Source of the DNA: Actinophytocola xanthii
GTDB lineage: Bacteria; Actinomycetota; Actinomycetes; Mycobacteriales; Pseudonocardiaceae
Length of the DNA: 64,000 nucleotides
Reading direction: 5' to 3'
Assembly (NCBI RefSeq): GCF_001921205.1
Contig: NZ_MSIE01000044.1
Coordinates: forward strand, 1-64,000
Below the pieces are notes generated by a model. The model was not told where the DNA came from and searched no databases. It was given only the letters and a program-made list of their open reading frames with translations. A program made the position numbers and the translations under genes. Below are positions 8,177 through 16,633 of the stretch, piece after piece (position 1 is the stretch's first letter; every line of letters begins with the position of its first letter).

Positions 8177-9361
8177 TCAGGGCAGCAGGAGCACCTTGAT
8201 GGCGCCGTCCTGCTTCTGCTGGAAGATCTCGTAGCCGTGCGGGGCCTCGCTGAGCGGCAGCCGGTGGGTGGCCAGGTCCTCGACGCCGAGCGGGTCGCCG
8301 TCCCCGGTCACCAGCGGCAGGATCTCGTCGACCCAGCGCCGCACGTTGGCCTGGCCCATGCGCAGCTGGATCTGCTTGTCGAACAGCTCCATCATGGGGA
8401 TGGGGTCCACCATCCCGCCGTACACGCCGGACAGGGAGATCGTGCCGCCGCGGCGCACCGCGTCGATCGAGGCGAACAGCGCGCCGAGCCGGTCCACGCC
8501 GGCCTTCTCGGTCATCTTCGCGGCGAGCGCCTTGGGCAGCAGGGTGGTCATCTGCTGCGCGAGCTTGCCTCCGGGCGACCCGTGCGCCTCCATGCCCACC
8601 GCGTCGATCACGGCGTCGGCACCGCGTCCGCTGGTCAGCTCGCGGATCGCGTCGCCCACCTCGCCGGACTCGTTCAGGTTCACCGGCGTCACCCCGTACT
8701 TCGCCGCCAGCGCCAGGCGTTCTGGCACCAGGTCGACGCCGATCACGGTCTCCGCGCCCAGGTGCCTGGCGATCCGGCAGCACATCTGGCCGATCGGGCC
8801 GAGGCCGAACACCGCGACGCTGCCGCCGGCCGGGACGTCGGCGTACGCGACGGCCTGCCACGCCGTCGGCAGCACGTCGGACAGGTAGACGAACCGCTCG
8901 TCCGGCGGGCCGTCCGGCACCGTGATCGGGCCGTAGTGGGCCTGCGGGACCCGCAGGTACTCGGCCTGACCGCCGGGAACCTGTCCGTAGAGCTTGGTGT
9001 AGCCGAGCAGAGCGGCACCCTTGCCGCGGTCGCGTACCTGGGTGGTCTCGCACTGGCTCTGCAGCCCCTGGCCACACATGAAGCAGTGCCCGCAGGAGAT
9101 GTTGAACGGAACGACGACCCGGTCGCCGGGCTTGAGCCGGCCGGCCTCAGGGCCGACCTCCTCGACCACACCCATCGGCTCGTGGCCGAGGATGTCGCCC
9201 TCGTCGATGAACGACCCGAGTACCTCGTACAGGTGCAGGTCCGAACCGCAGATCCCGGTGCTGGTCACCCGGATGATCGCGTCGGTCGGTTCCTCGATCT
9301 TCGGGTCGGGGACGGTGTCCACCCGGACGTCCCGCTTGCCGTGCCATGCGACGGCTTTCAT
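8177..9361 (-). CDS. Zinc-dependent alcohol/formaldehyde-type dehydrogenase (MDR family)
   Basis: A medium-chain dehydrogenase of ~394 residues that oxidises an alcohol or aldehyde adduct with NAD(P). Catalytic-zinc ligands are in TGICGSDLHLY and GHEPMGVVEEVG. The structural-zinc loop CGHCFMCGQGLQSQC keeps the spaced cysteines but the last is displaced. The Rossmann motif is VFGLGPIGQMC. The length and layout fit the glutathione-independent formaldehyde dehydrogenase-like subgroup. GGAGGAG precedes the ATG at 9361 by six bases, better than the GTG one codon earlier. A sigma-B-like promoter lies upstream. The substrate is not predictable. Confidence 0.88.
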   Translation of the reverse strand: MKAVAWHGKRDVRVDTVPDPKIEEPTDAIIRVTSTGICGSDLHLYEVLGSFIDEGDILGHEPMGVVEEVGPEAGRLKPGDRVVVPFNISCGHCFMCGQGLQSQCETTQVRDRGKGAALLGYTKLYGQVPGGQAEYLRVPQAHYGPITVPDGPPDERFVYLSDVLPTAWQAVAYADVPAGGSVAVFGLGPIGQMCCRIARHLGAETVIGVDLVPERLALAAKYGVTPVNLNESGEVGDAIRELTSGRGADAVIDAVGMEAHGSPGGKLAQQMTTLLPKALAAKMTEKAGVDRLGALFASIDAVRRGGTISLSGVYGGMVDPIPMMELFDKQIQLRMGQANVRRWVDEILPLVTGDGDPLGVEDLATHRLPLSEAPHGYEIFQQKQDGAIKVLLLP

Positions 9362-9414
9362 CACACACTCCTCCGCCTCGGACCGCCGGCATTAATGGCG
9401 GTGCGAGAAGAGGG

Positions 9415-9438
9415 TTACCCGATCGCGGGACGAGCAAC
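9415..9438 (-). promoter_or_regulatory. Sigma-B-like promoter of the dehydrogenase
   Basis: On the minus strand GTTG, 14 bases, GGGTAA. This is one base off at each end from the Streptomyces sigma-B consensus GTTT-N14-16-GGGTAY, about 54 bases before the ATG. Confidence 0.45.
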
Positions 9439-9464
9439 CGGGGCCGTTAAGTCTATAGTGGACT

Positions 9465-9914
9465 CTAGTGCTCGGGCTCCGTGATGGGCCACGACATCGC
9501 CACGGTCGTGCCCTGCTCCGACGTCGTGATCTCCGCGGTCGGCGTGAGGCCACGGATCAGCGGCAGACCACGGCCGCGGGTGCCGGGGTTCCTCGGCGGT
9601 TGCTTCCACTGCCCGTAGTCGGTCACCGTGACGACGACCCGACCGAGCTGGGGGTCCCGGACGGCACGCAGGTCGAGCACGCCCTGCAATTGCCCCGCAT
9701 AGGCGTGCTCGACGCTGTTGGCCATGGCTTCGTAACTGGCGAGAACCAGTGCCTCGCGGTCCTCGCGCGACAGGCCGCTGCGCTCCGCCCACTCGGCGAG
9801 GGCGTGCCGCAGGCTGGTGAGTCGCGCGGGGGCGGCGGGTACTCGGAAGTGGAGGTCACCCTCGCGGACGTCATCGAGTTGCTGCTGCCCGGAGTTCACT
9901 CCGCCAGTCCCCAC
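9465..9914 (-). CDS. RsbW-like ATP-binding anti-sigma/regulatory kinase
   Basis: A 149-residue GHKL ATPase (HATPase_c_2) of the partner-switching type, which binds a sigma factor or phosphorylates a STAS protein. The N-box is EAMANSVEHAY, the G1 box VTDYGQW and the G2 box RGRGLPLI. It is the standard length for the family. A GTG at 9914 preceded by GGAGG at about seven bases is chosen as start; a second GTG five codons in is possible. The STAS gene lies 57 bp upstream on the same strand, so the pair forms a classic antagonist/anti-antagonist unit. The target sigma factor is not known; the sigma gene at 52.6 kb is a remote candidate. Confidence 0.85.
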   Translation of the reverse strand: MGTGGVNSGQQQLDDVREGDLHFRVPAAPARLTSLRHALAEWAERSGLSREDREALVLASYEAMANSVEHAYAGQLQGVLDLRAVRDPQLGRVVVTVTDYGQWKQPPRNPGTRGRGLPLIRGLTPTAEITTSEQGTTVAMSWPITEPEH

Positions 9915-9971
9915 CTTTCCGCCTCCGGTGCTCTAATGTCACGTGGGAGTTGTCACGAGGCACGACAATTC

Positions 9972-10346
9972 TCAATCCTCCGTCATTGCCTGTTCACGGG
10001 TGGGGAAGATCTGGATGACGTCGGCGACGCCGGTCAGCTCCATCGGCCGGAAGGTCGACGCGCCCGACGCGACCAGGCGGAACCGCGTGTCGTCCCCGGC
10101 CTGCTCGTTGCAGCCGATCAGCACGCTCATGCCCACTGAGGCCAGGAAGCCGACCTCGGTGAGGTCGACGACGACCATCTCGGGGTTGCGGGCGAGAACG
10201 GTCGTGATCGACTCCTCGAGTACGGGAGCCGTCACCAGGTCCACCTCACCGACCACGTTCAGCACCACCGTCTCGCCGTGGTCCTCGACGTCGACCGAGA
10301 ACCCTCGTGGACCAGGGCTGTCCTCCTGAAACGCCTCGGAGCTCAT
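9972..10346 (-). CDS. STAS-domain anti-sigma factor antagonist
   Basis: A 124-residue SpoIIAA/RsbV-like protein. The core VVLNVVGEVDLVTAP is followed by VVVDLTEVGFLASVGMSVL, where the serine of the LASVG stretch is the usual phospho-acceptor. Unphosphorylated forms of this family sequester the partner kinase and release the sigma factor. The ATG at 10346 has AGGTGA upstream. It is transcribed toward the RsbW-like gene. A perfect sigma-B-type promoter precedes it, which would give positive feedback if the released factor is sigma-B-like. Confidence 0.88.
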   Translation of the reverse strand: MSSEAFQEDSPGPRGFSVDVEDHGETVVLNVVGEVDLVTAPVLEESITTVLARNPEMVVVDLTEVGFLASVGMSVLIGCNEQAGDDTRFRLVASGASTFRPMELTGVADVIQIFPTREQAMTED

Positions 10347-10391
10347 CGCGTCACCTGCCCCGCACACGTGTGTAGCCACATGCGCGGCTGA

Positions 10392-10417
10392 GTACCCCGG
10401 GCGCACGGGATCGAAAC
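10392..10417 (-). promoter_or_regulatory. Sigma-B-type promoter upstream of the STAS gene
   Basis: On the minus strand GTTT, 16 bases, GGGTAC, an exact match to the Streptomyces sigma-B consensus GTTT-N14-16-GGGTAY. The -10 lies about 45 bases upstream of the start codon. Confidence 0.6.
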
Positions 10418-10481
10418 CCGCGTCCTGCGGTCAGTTCCTGGCATCGGATATCCCCTTCGTGGTCCGGCCAAACCCTTACTA

Positions 10482-11024
10482 CTATTCGTGTTCAATCAAC
10501 CACCTATGGTCATCCCCGACTTCTGTGCTCATCACGACCCGGGGCCAGGAATCCAGCCCTCGAGCCGCTTCGGCCGCGCGGATCGCACGCAGCCCCGGCC
10601 CCCACCGGTCCTCCGGGAGGACCGAGAACCCGAGCCGCGCATAGTACGGCCCGTTCCACGGCACCTCGGCGAAGGTGGTGAGGGACAGCTTGGTGAGGCC
10701 CTGTTCGACCGCCCACCGGCGTGCGGCCTCGAGCAGCCGCCGGCCGATCCCCCGGCGCGCGTGGTCGGGGTGCACCGACACCTGCTCGACGTGGGCATGT
10801 CCGTCGACCACCGCCACCAGCAGGTACCCGACCGGCCGGCCGTCCTCGAGGTGCACCCAGGCCCGCCCGTCCCGCTGGTAGCCGGCCAGCTCGGCGAGCG
10901 ACGGGAGGTCGTCGTCGGCGACCGCGGCCATACCCAGCTCGCGGAACGCCTCGCCGGCCGCGCGCTCGACCTCCGGCAGCGCCGGCAGGTCCTCCCGCGC
11001 CGCGATCCGGATCTCACCACTCAC
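10482..11024 (-). CDS. GNAT-family N-acetyltransferase
   Basis: 180 residues. It transfers an acetyl group from acetyl-CoA to an amine. The acetyl-CoA binding signature is HPDHARRGIGRRLLEAA (motif A, R/Q-x-x-G-x-G/A), preceded by the beta-4 strand HVEQVSV and followed by the YYARLGF motif B near residue 135. The start is GTG at 11024. The acceptor substrate cannot be told. It is followed divergently by nothing and preceded by an aminoglycoside-phosphotransferase-like gene on the same strand, 50 bp apart. Confidence 0.88.
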   Translation of the reverse strand: MSGEIRIAAREDLPALPEVERAAGEAFRELGMAAVADDDLPSLAELAGYQRDGRAWVHLEDGRPVGYLLVAVVDGHAHVEQVSVHPDHARRGIGRRLLEAARRWAVEQGLTKLSLTTFAEVPWNGPYYARLGFSVLPEDRWGPGLRAIRAAEAARGLDSWPRVVMSTEVGDDHRWLIEHE

Positions 11025-11074
11025 GCGCGCATCCTGGCACGTCCCTGGTCAGGCCTCGCGCGTCCCCCGTCGCC

Positions 11075-12025
11075 TCAGGCTCCGAGCGTCAGCCAGCTCG
11101 GGTCGCCGACGGCGAGCAGCGTGAGCAGCGGGGCGCGCTCGAAGCCGGTCGGGTCGGCGGCGAGCGCACGTTCCCAGACCAGTGCGCGGGCCGCCTTGCT
11201 CACCCGGCAGGCCAGCTCGACCTCCGCGACCAGCTCGGCGCGGGGCGCGAGGTCCGTGAACGGCTCGAGGTAGGCATCGCGCAGGCGGGGCACGTCCGCC
11301 GCGAAGTTCAGCGCGACGAGCATGCTCGCGAACGAGTGCGCCACCACCGCGTCGCCCCAGTCGTAGAACCGCGTTCCATCGGCGAAGATGTTTGCCGTGT
11401 GCAGGTCGTTGTGGTCCAGGCTCGACGGCACGGGTGAGGCCGCCAGGCGATGGCACCACTCGGTGAACTCGGGCCGCAGCGCCGCCACCGCCTCGACCGC
11501 GGCCCGGTCCTCCTCGTCCGCCGTCAGCCGGCGAGCCACCTCGAGTGCCTCCTCGAACCGCGCCGGCATCGCGGAGGCACGCATGTCGGTGAGGCCGATG
11601 GCGAGCAGGGCGTCGACCTCGCCGGCCAGGTCCCGCTGGAGCTGGCCGTACCGAGGCAGCATCTCGGCCAGCTCGGCGTCGCCCGCGCCGGCCGCGTGCA
11701 GCGTCGGACCGCCGTCGGGCAGCAGCAGCCAGCCGCGGTCGAGGTCCACCGCGATCGGGGTCAGCACGCGGTCGGGCACCACCCTTCCGAGCAGCTCGTA
11801 GAGTGGGACCTCGAACACCGCGCGCGGCCCTGGTGCCTTGAGCCACACCGGGCCCTGCCCGGTGGGCGCGGTGAGAACCGTGCTCCAGGCACGCAGGTGG
11901 GGTTGGGTGACCGGTCCGGTTCTGCGCAGGCCGGCCGCGGCCAGTTCGGTGTCCATCCAGGACACCGCCCCTGCCATCCATTCCGGTGTGGACCAGGTGG
12001 CGATCCCGGTGGGCTCAGGCGTCAC
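11075..12025 (-). CDS. Aminoglycoside phosphotransferase-like kinase (APH family)
   Basis: 316 residues with the small-molecule kinase fold. The catalytic loop is DHNDLHTANIF (HxDxxxxN) and the metal-binding motif YDWGD. The N-lobe shows PVWLKAPGP in the position of the ATP-contacting lysine strand. Family members phosphorylate aminoglycosides, choline, homoserine or other small molecules. The divergence from known resistance enzymes and the absence of a resistance context argue against a specific antibiotic role. It is divergent from the wall-polymer operon starting at 12188. Confidence 0.82.
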   Translation of the reverse strand: MTPEPTGIATWSTPEWMAGAVSWMDTELAAAGLRRTGPVTQPHLRAWSTVLTAPTGQGPVWLKAPGPRAVFEVPLYELLGRVVPDRVLTPIAVDLDRGWLLLPDGGPTLHAAGAGDAELAEMLPRYGQLQRDLAGEVDALLAIGLTDMRASAMPARFEEALEVARRLTADEEDRAAVEAVAALRPEFTEWCHRLAASPVPSSLDHNDLHTANIFADGTRFYDWGDAVVAHSFASMLVALNFAADVPRLRDAYLEPFTDLAPRAELVAEVELACRVSKAARALVWERALAADPTGFERAPLLTLLAVGDPSWLTLGA

Positions 12026-12187
12026 CGGCTCATCCTGGCAGCCGCTCGGCGGCCGGGTGGGTAAACATAAGGTTTCTCTGCGGCGTCCGGGACTTGGCCT
12101 ACGGGTGTGGCAGGCGCGAAGATGGATCCGCGCGGCCCGTGTTCATCGCAGCGGCGCACCCCCACCCACCAGGCGGTACCCCCGCCC

Positions 12188-13441
12188 ATGCGCATCTGGA
12201 GTCGCCGCGTGCTCTCGTTCGGCAGGCGTAGGAAGGCCGGTGGCGACCAGCGCCGGCTGCTGGACACCCCAGGCGGTCCGCTGCCCGCGGGCTACACCCC
12301 GGGCGAGCCGGTGCCCGGCACGGTGGCCGTCTACTTCGCCGACGACCCGCGCAAGCTCTACCAGCTCCAGCAGTGGTTACCGGTGTTCGAGCTGCTCGAC
12401 GAGCTCCACCCGGTGGTGATCGTCACCCGCAACCAGGCGACCTACGCCGAGCTGGCGCGGCTGACCGGGCTGCGCCGCGTGCTCGCGCCCGCCTTCCCCG
12501 ACCTCGTCGGCCTGTTCGAGGCGAGCGAGGTCAAGGTGTGCCTCTACGTCAACAACTCCGTGCACAACTTCCACGCGCTGACCCAGCGCCGGATGCTCCA
12601 CGTGCACGTGAACCACGGCGAGAGCGACAAGGTCTGCATGGTCTCCAACCAGGTCAAGGCCTACGACCGGGTGTTCGTCGCCGGCGAGGCGGCGGTCCGC
12701 CGGCACCGCGCCGCCCTGATCGAGTTCGACGAGACCAAGCTCGTGCGGGTCGGCCGCCCCCAGCTGGACCTGCGCCCCGAGCCCCTGCTGGCCCCCAGCG
12801 AGCGGCCCACGATCCTCTACGCACCCACCTGGGAGGGCGAGAACGCGTCCAACAACTACACCTCGGTCGATGTGTTCGGCCCGGCCATCGTCGCCGCGGC
12901 CCTGTCGGTCCCGGGTGCCCGCGTGGTCTACAAGCCGCATCCCCGGGTCGTGATCAGCCCGCTGCCGGCGATGGCCGAGGCGCACCGGGCGATCGTGCGG
13001 ATGCTCGAGCGGCAGCCGGGCCACGAGGTGCTCGTCGGCGGCGACATCCTCGGCGTGTTCCCCGCGGTCGACCTGATGGTCACCGACGTGTCCTCGGTCG
13101 GGCTGGACTTCCTGTACCTGCGTGGCGACGCGCCCGTGCTGATCGCCGACCGGCACGACGACCGGGCGAGGCTGCACGCGAACGCCCCTATCAGCCGGTG
13201 CGCGGACGTGATCGACTCGGCGACCCTGGCCGCGCTCCCCGGCACGCTCGCCGACCGCCTGGCCCACGACGTCCACCACGCGGCGCGGCAGGCCGCCCGC
13301 GCCACCTACTTCGGCGACCTCGCTCCGGGGGAGAGCACGACCCGCTTCCTCGCTGCCGTCGACGACGCCGTGGCGACCCGCGACCGGTCGCTCGGCGCGC
13401 TGGAGTCCGACCCCACCACCTCCGAGGGAGTGACGGCATGA
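12188..13441 (+). CDS. CDP-glycerol glycerophosphotransferase-like (TagF-type) enzyme
   Basis: 417 residues matching the glycosyltransferase-B-like Glyphos_transf family that adds glycerol- or ribitol-phosphate units to wall polymers. Characteristic stretches are LYAPTWEG, VVYKPHPRV and VTDVSSVGLDFLYL in the C-terminal half. There is no signal peptide or membrane helix, so action at the inner membrane face is expected. The ATG at 12188 begins just before the conserved region; the frame is open to 12107 with no family sequence. It overlaps the nucleotidyltransferase by ATGA. A rare TTA leucine codon occurs at 12377-12379. Confidence 0.82.
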   Translation: MRIWSRRVLSFGRRRKAGGDQRRLLDTPGGPLPAGYTPGEPVPGTVAVYFADDPRKLYQLQQWLPVFELLDELHPVVIVTRNQATYAELARLTGLRRVLAPAFPDLVGLFEASEVKVCLYVNNSVHNFHALTQRRMLHVHVNHGESDKVCMVSNQVKAYDRVFVAGEAAVRRHRAALIEFDETKLVRVGRPQLDLRPEPLLAPSERPTILYAPTWEGENASNNYTSVDVFGPAIVAAALSVPGARVVYKPHPRVVISPLPAMAEAHRAIVRMLERQPGHEVLVGGDILGVFPAVDLMVTDVSSVGLDFLYLRGDAPVLIADRHDDRARLHANAPISRCADVIDSATLAALPGTLADRLAHDVHHAARQAARATYFGDLAPGESTTRFLAAVDDAVATRDRSLGALESDPTTSEGVTA

Positions 13442-14160
13442 CCGACCACCTGCACGTCGTGATCCTGGCCGCCGGCATGGGCACCCGGCTCGGCATGCCG
13501 CACCCCAAGCCGCTGACCCCGCTTGCCGACGGGCGCAGCATCCTGCACCGGCAGCTGGAGAACCTGAACCAGGTGTTCGGCGAGCGTGTGCGCGTGACGA
13601 TCGTCGTCGGGTTCCACGCCGAGGAGGTCATGGCCGCCGCACCGCAGGCGGTCTTCGCATACAACGAGCGCTACGAGCACACCAACACCGCCAAGAGCCT
13701 GCTGCGCGCGCTGCGGGTGGGGGCGCCCGGCGGCGTGCTCTGGCTCAACGGCGACGTCGTGTTCGACCCGCGGCTGCTCGAGCGGATCTCGCCCGTGATC
13801 GAGGCCGACCGGAGCTTCGTGTGTGTCAACACGGAAGCTGTGGGTGAAGAAGAGGTGAAGTACACCGCCACCGTCGACGGATACGTTCTGGAGCTGTCAA
13901 AATCGGTGATCGACGGCCTCGGGGAGGCCGTCGGGATCAACTACGTCGCGTCGTCCGACCGGGCGGCGCTGGTCGAGCACCTGGAGGGCTGTTCCGACAC
14001 CGACTACTTCGAACGCGGCATCGAGACCGCGATCGCGGTGGCCGGGATGCGGGTTCTGGCGTTGGACATCTCCGAGTTCTTCGTCGTGGAGGTGGACTTC
14101 GCCGGCGACCTCGAGCGTGCGAACGTGGAGGTGGGCAGGACCGTCACCTCCGCCGCCTGA
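13438..14160 (+). CDS. Nucleotidyltransferase (NTP_transf_3, LicC/MobA-like)
   Basis: 240 residues of a sugar-nucleotidyltransferase fold. The N-terminal signature LAAGMGTRLGMPHPKPL binds the NTP, WLNGDVVFDP supplies the metal-binding aspartate, and VEVDFAGDLERA is the second acidic site. Such enzymes activate a phosphorylated alcohol or sugar as its CDP- or UDP-derivative. Translational coupling (ATGA) to the TagF-like gene suggests it makes that enzyme's donor, for example a CDP-alcohol. Substrate not proven. Confidence 0.85.
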   Translation: MTDHLHVVILAAGMGTRLGMPHPKPLTPLADGRSILHRQLENLNQVFGERVRVTIVVGFHAEEVMAAAPQAVFAYNERYEHTNTAKSLLRALRVGAPGGVLWLNGDVVFDPRLLERISPVIEADRSFVCVNTEAVGEEEVKYTATVDGYVLELSKSVIDGLGEAVGINYVASSDRAALVEHLEGCSDTDYFERGIETAIAVAGMRVLALDISEFFVVEVDFAGDLERANVEVGRTVTSAA

Positions 14161-14193
14161 CCGCCGGTCCGGCGCGCGGGGTGTCGGCGCGCT

Positions 14194-14967
14194 ATGGACG
14201 GCAACGGAGTGTTCGGGCCCAGGCCGGTTCTCCTGGGGCATCGGGGTTGTGGTCGCGGAACCGTGGAGGGGCACCGGGAGAACACCCTCGAGTCCTTCCT
14301 CGCCGCGGTCGAGTTCGGGATCGACTGGGTGGAGGTCGACGTCCGGCGGACCTGCGACGACCGGCTCGTGGTCGCCCACAATCCGGCCACCGACGACGGT
14401 GTGTTCTACGCCGACATCACCGGCACCGGCGACGCACTCGACCTGGAGGAACTGCTCGAGGCCCTACCCACCGAGGTCGGCGTCGACTTCGACGTCAAGT
14501 CCGCCATGGAGGACGCCACCCGCTCCCGGGCCGACTCGACCATGGGCCGCCTGGCCGGCGTGGTGCGCCGCGAGGCCACCCGCCGCCCGACCCTGATCAG
14601 CTCGTTCGACGCGGGCGCCCTGGACATCGCCCGCGAGCTCGCACCCGAGGTGCCTCGCGGCCTGCTGACCTGGTTGTCGTTCCCGATCGGCCAGGCCGTC
14701 GCGATGGCCGGGCACCTGGACGTGCAGGTGCTGGCCCCACACTGGGGGTCGCTCCGCCCCAACGACGTCGAGCCACCGGAACTGCACCGGCCGCTGGAGT
14801 ACGTGGTGGACCTGGTGCACACCAGCGGGCGGGAGTTCCTCGCCTGGTGCCCCGGCGTGTCCTTCGCCCAGCAACTGCTCGACGCCGGGGTGGACGCGCT
14901 GTGCGTCAACAACGTCCCGCGGGTACTGGCCGAGCTGAGGCTGCCAACCCTGGCGGAGGTGGGCTGA
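14194..14967 (+). CDS. Glycerophosphodiester phosphodiesterase family protein (GDPD)
   Basis: 257 residues of a TIM-barrel GDPD that cleaves glycerophosphodiesters to glycerol-3-phosphate and an alcohol. Active-site landmarks are LLGHRGCG at the N-terminus, HRENTLESF, and WVEVDVRRTCDDRLVVAHNP with the metal-binding Glu/Asp and the second histidine. The start is ATG at 14194, though a nearby GTG is possible. It lies 33 bp after the nucleotidyltransferase in the same direction, consistent with making or recycling glycerol phosphate for a wall polymer. Confidence 0.87.
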   Translation: MDGNGVFGPRPVLLGHRGCGRGTVEGHRENTLESFLAAVEFGIDWVEVDVRRTCDDRLVVAHNPATDDGVFYADITGTGDALDLEELLEALPTEVGVDFDVKSAMEDATRSRADSTMGRLAGVVRREATRRPTLISSFDAGALDIARELAPEVPRGLLTWLSFPIGQAVAMAGHLDVQVLAPHWGSLRPNDVEPPELHRPLEYVVDLVHTSGREFLAWCPGVSFAQQLLDAGVDALCVNNVPRVLAELRLPTLAEVG

Positions 14968-14968
14968 G

Positions 14969-14997
14969 GTCCGGGGGTGGCGCGGCCACCCCCGGAC
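14969..14997. terminator. Bidirectional hairpin terminator
   Basis: Perfect 13-bp arms 14969-14981 and 14985-14997 between the convergent GDPD and chitinase genes. Confidence 0.65.
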
Positions 14998-15004
14998 GGT
15001 CCGC

Positions 15005-16555
15005 TCAGAACCCTGCCGTGATCCTGGAGAACTCCCACTCGGGCTGCTCGATGCCACTGCAGTCCGGGGTCACGCCGCCGCCGGGGCAGGGGCGGTCGCG
15101 GTTGACCGACCAGAAGGCGAGCCGGGCGAGGCCGCGGGCCTTGGCCCAGTCGCGGATCTGGGTCCAGGTGTCCGTGCTGGTCAGCTCCCGCTGGTCGGAC
15201 AGGCCGTTCATCCCGGAGATGCCCATGTGCGCGTAGGCCTGCGCGTCGGTCCACCCGAACGTCGAGCGCAGCTTGTTCTTCAGGCCCTCGGCCGCGTTGA
15301 CGGTGTCCTGGCCGATGTTCGCGCTGCCGAAGTCGAACGGCATGATCGTGAACACGTCGATCCCGGCCTGGAGCGCCGCCGCCCGCTCGATCAGCCTGTT
15401 GCCGTAGTAGTTCGGCCCGGTGGTCGTGGTGCCGAACGTGACGATCGTCTGGATGCCCGGGTTGTTCTGCTTGACGATCTTGAGCGCGTTCAGGATCCGG
15501 TCCTGCACGGCCTCGTTCTCGAACTCGTCGGAGTTCTCGATGTCGATGTCGATCGCCTTGAGCTGGTAGGCGTCGATCACCTGCTGGTATGCGCCGGCCA
15601 GCGCCTGCGCGTCGGCGCAGTTCGGGCCGAGTTTGTTGCCGCTCCACCCGCCGAAGCTCGGCACGATGTCACCGCCGGCCGCCCGGATCGCGTTGATCGT
15701 CTGCTCGTCCACCCCGCCGCGCAGCGGGCGGGTGGAGTCCCAGGCCGGGGTGCAGCCGCCGCCGGACAGCACGAACGCCATCGTGAACCAGCGGACGCCG
15801 GTCGCGGACATCACCGTCTGTGGCGACGGCGGGTTGCCCCAGCCGAGGTAGAGGTAGGGCGCTCCGCGGCCGCCGGTGGGCTGGGTGCAGCCGGTCGTTG
15901 TCGCCGAGACCGGTGCGCTGCGGGCCGACTCGCCGGCGGCGTTGTACGCGGCGACGGTGAACGTGTGGCTCGTGCAGGTGCCGAGGCCGCCGACGGTCGC
16001 CGAGGTGCCGGTCACGGTGGTCCGGACCGTCGAACCCTCGAACACCCGGTACCCGGTGACCGAGCCGCCGGAGGCGTTCCAGGCCAGCGAGATCGAGTTC
16101 GCGGTCGTGCCGGTGACCCGAGGGCTGCCGGGAGCCGGCGGGACGCCCGGGTTCCCGGAGCCGCCGTCGCAGGTGTCGCCGTTGAGCCGGCAGTTCTGGA
16201 TGCCCACTGCGCCGCCCGGGCTCCCGTTGAACCCGAACACGGCGCTCGCGCCGGAGGGCAGGGTCGGTGCCCAGGTGGGGTTGCGGAACGTGTGGTGCTG
16301 GCCGGAGCTGGTGCGCTGCGCGTCCCAGGAGCTGGTGATGGTGTGGCCGGCCGGCAGGTCGAACTCGACGGTCCAGCCGTTGAGCGCGGTGCCCGAGGTG
16401 TTGGTCACCGTCACCTTGCCCTCGAACCCGGAGCCCCAGTCGGACACCTTGGTGAACGTGGCGGTGAGGCCGGGAGCGGCGGTGGCGGGCACGGCCACCA
16501 GCCCCAACATGATCATGGCTAACGCGGCCAGCAGGACCGTCAGACGTCTACGCAT
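15005..16555 (-). CDS. Secreted chitinase: CBM2 - fibronectin III - GH18
   Basis: 516 residues. A Sec signal peptide with RRR start is cleaved around ATAA. Residues ~28-130 are a cellulose/chitin-binding CBM2 (NGWTVEFDLPAGHTITSSWDAQ). Residues ~143-222 form a fibronectin type III domain. From ~232 on is the GH18 catalytic barrel, active-site strand KAIDIDIEN carrying the DxDxE triad with the catalytic Glu; the more distal first Asp of the wider DxxDxDxE motif is replaced by Lys. It degrades chitin outside the cell. GAGGAGA precedes the ATG. Two DasR-type operators lie upstream, implying control by N-acetylglucosamine status. Confidence 0.93.
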   Translation of the reverse strand: MRRRLTVLLAALAMIMLGLVAVPATAAPGLTATFTKVSDWGSGFEGKVTVTNTSGTALNGWTVEFDLPAGHTITSSWDAQRTSSGQHHTFRNPTWAPTLPSGASAVFGFNGSPGGAVGIQNCRLNGDTCDGGSGNPGVPPAPGSPRVTGTTANSISLAWNASGGSVTGYRVFEGSTVRTTVTGTSATVGGLGTCTSHTFTVAAYNAAGESARSAPVSATTTGCTQPTGGRGAPYLYLGWGNPPSPQTVMSATGVRWFTMAFVLSGGGCTPAWDSTRPLRGGVDEQTINAIRAAGGDIVPSFGGWSGNKLGPNCADAQALAGAYQQVIDAYQLKAIDIDIENSDEFENEAVQDRILNALKIVKQNNPGIQTIVTFGTTTTGPNYYGNRLIERAAALQAGIDVFTIMPFDFGSANIGQDTVNAAEGLKNKLRSTFGWTDAQAYAHMGISGMNGLSDQRELTSTDTWTQIRDWAKARGLARLAFWSVNRDRPCPGGGVTPDCSGIEQPEWEFSRITAGF

Positions 16556-16593
16556 GCGGGTCTCCTCGTATGCAGGGCCCCCCTTGAGCGCAG

Positions 16594-16633
16594 TGTGGTC
16601 TAGACCAACAGTGATTCACAAGGTCTGGACCAA
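16594..16633. promoter_or_regulatory. Two DasR-responsive-element-like operators (dre)
   Basis: TGGTCTAGACCA at 16596-16607 is a perfect palindrome matching the core of the Streptomyces dre consensus. A second copy, AGGTCTGGACCA at 16621-16632, lies 25 bp on. Both are in the 78-bp gap before the chitinase gene. Confidence 0.7.

Noticed and set aside
10404-10430. tRNA T-arm-like sequence (GGGATCGAAACCC)
   Set aside because: No acceptor, D or anticodon arms pair around it, and the same bases form an exact sigma-B-type promoter.
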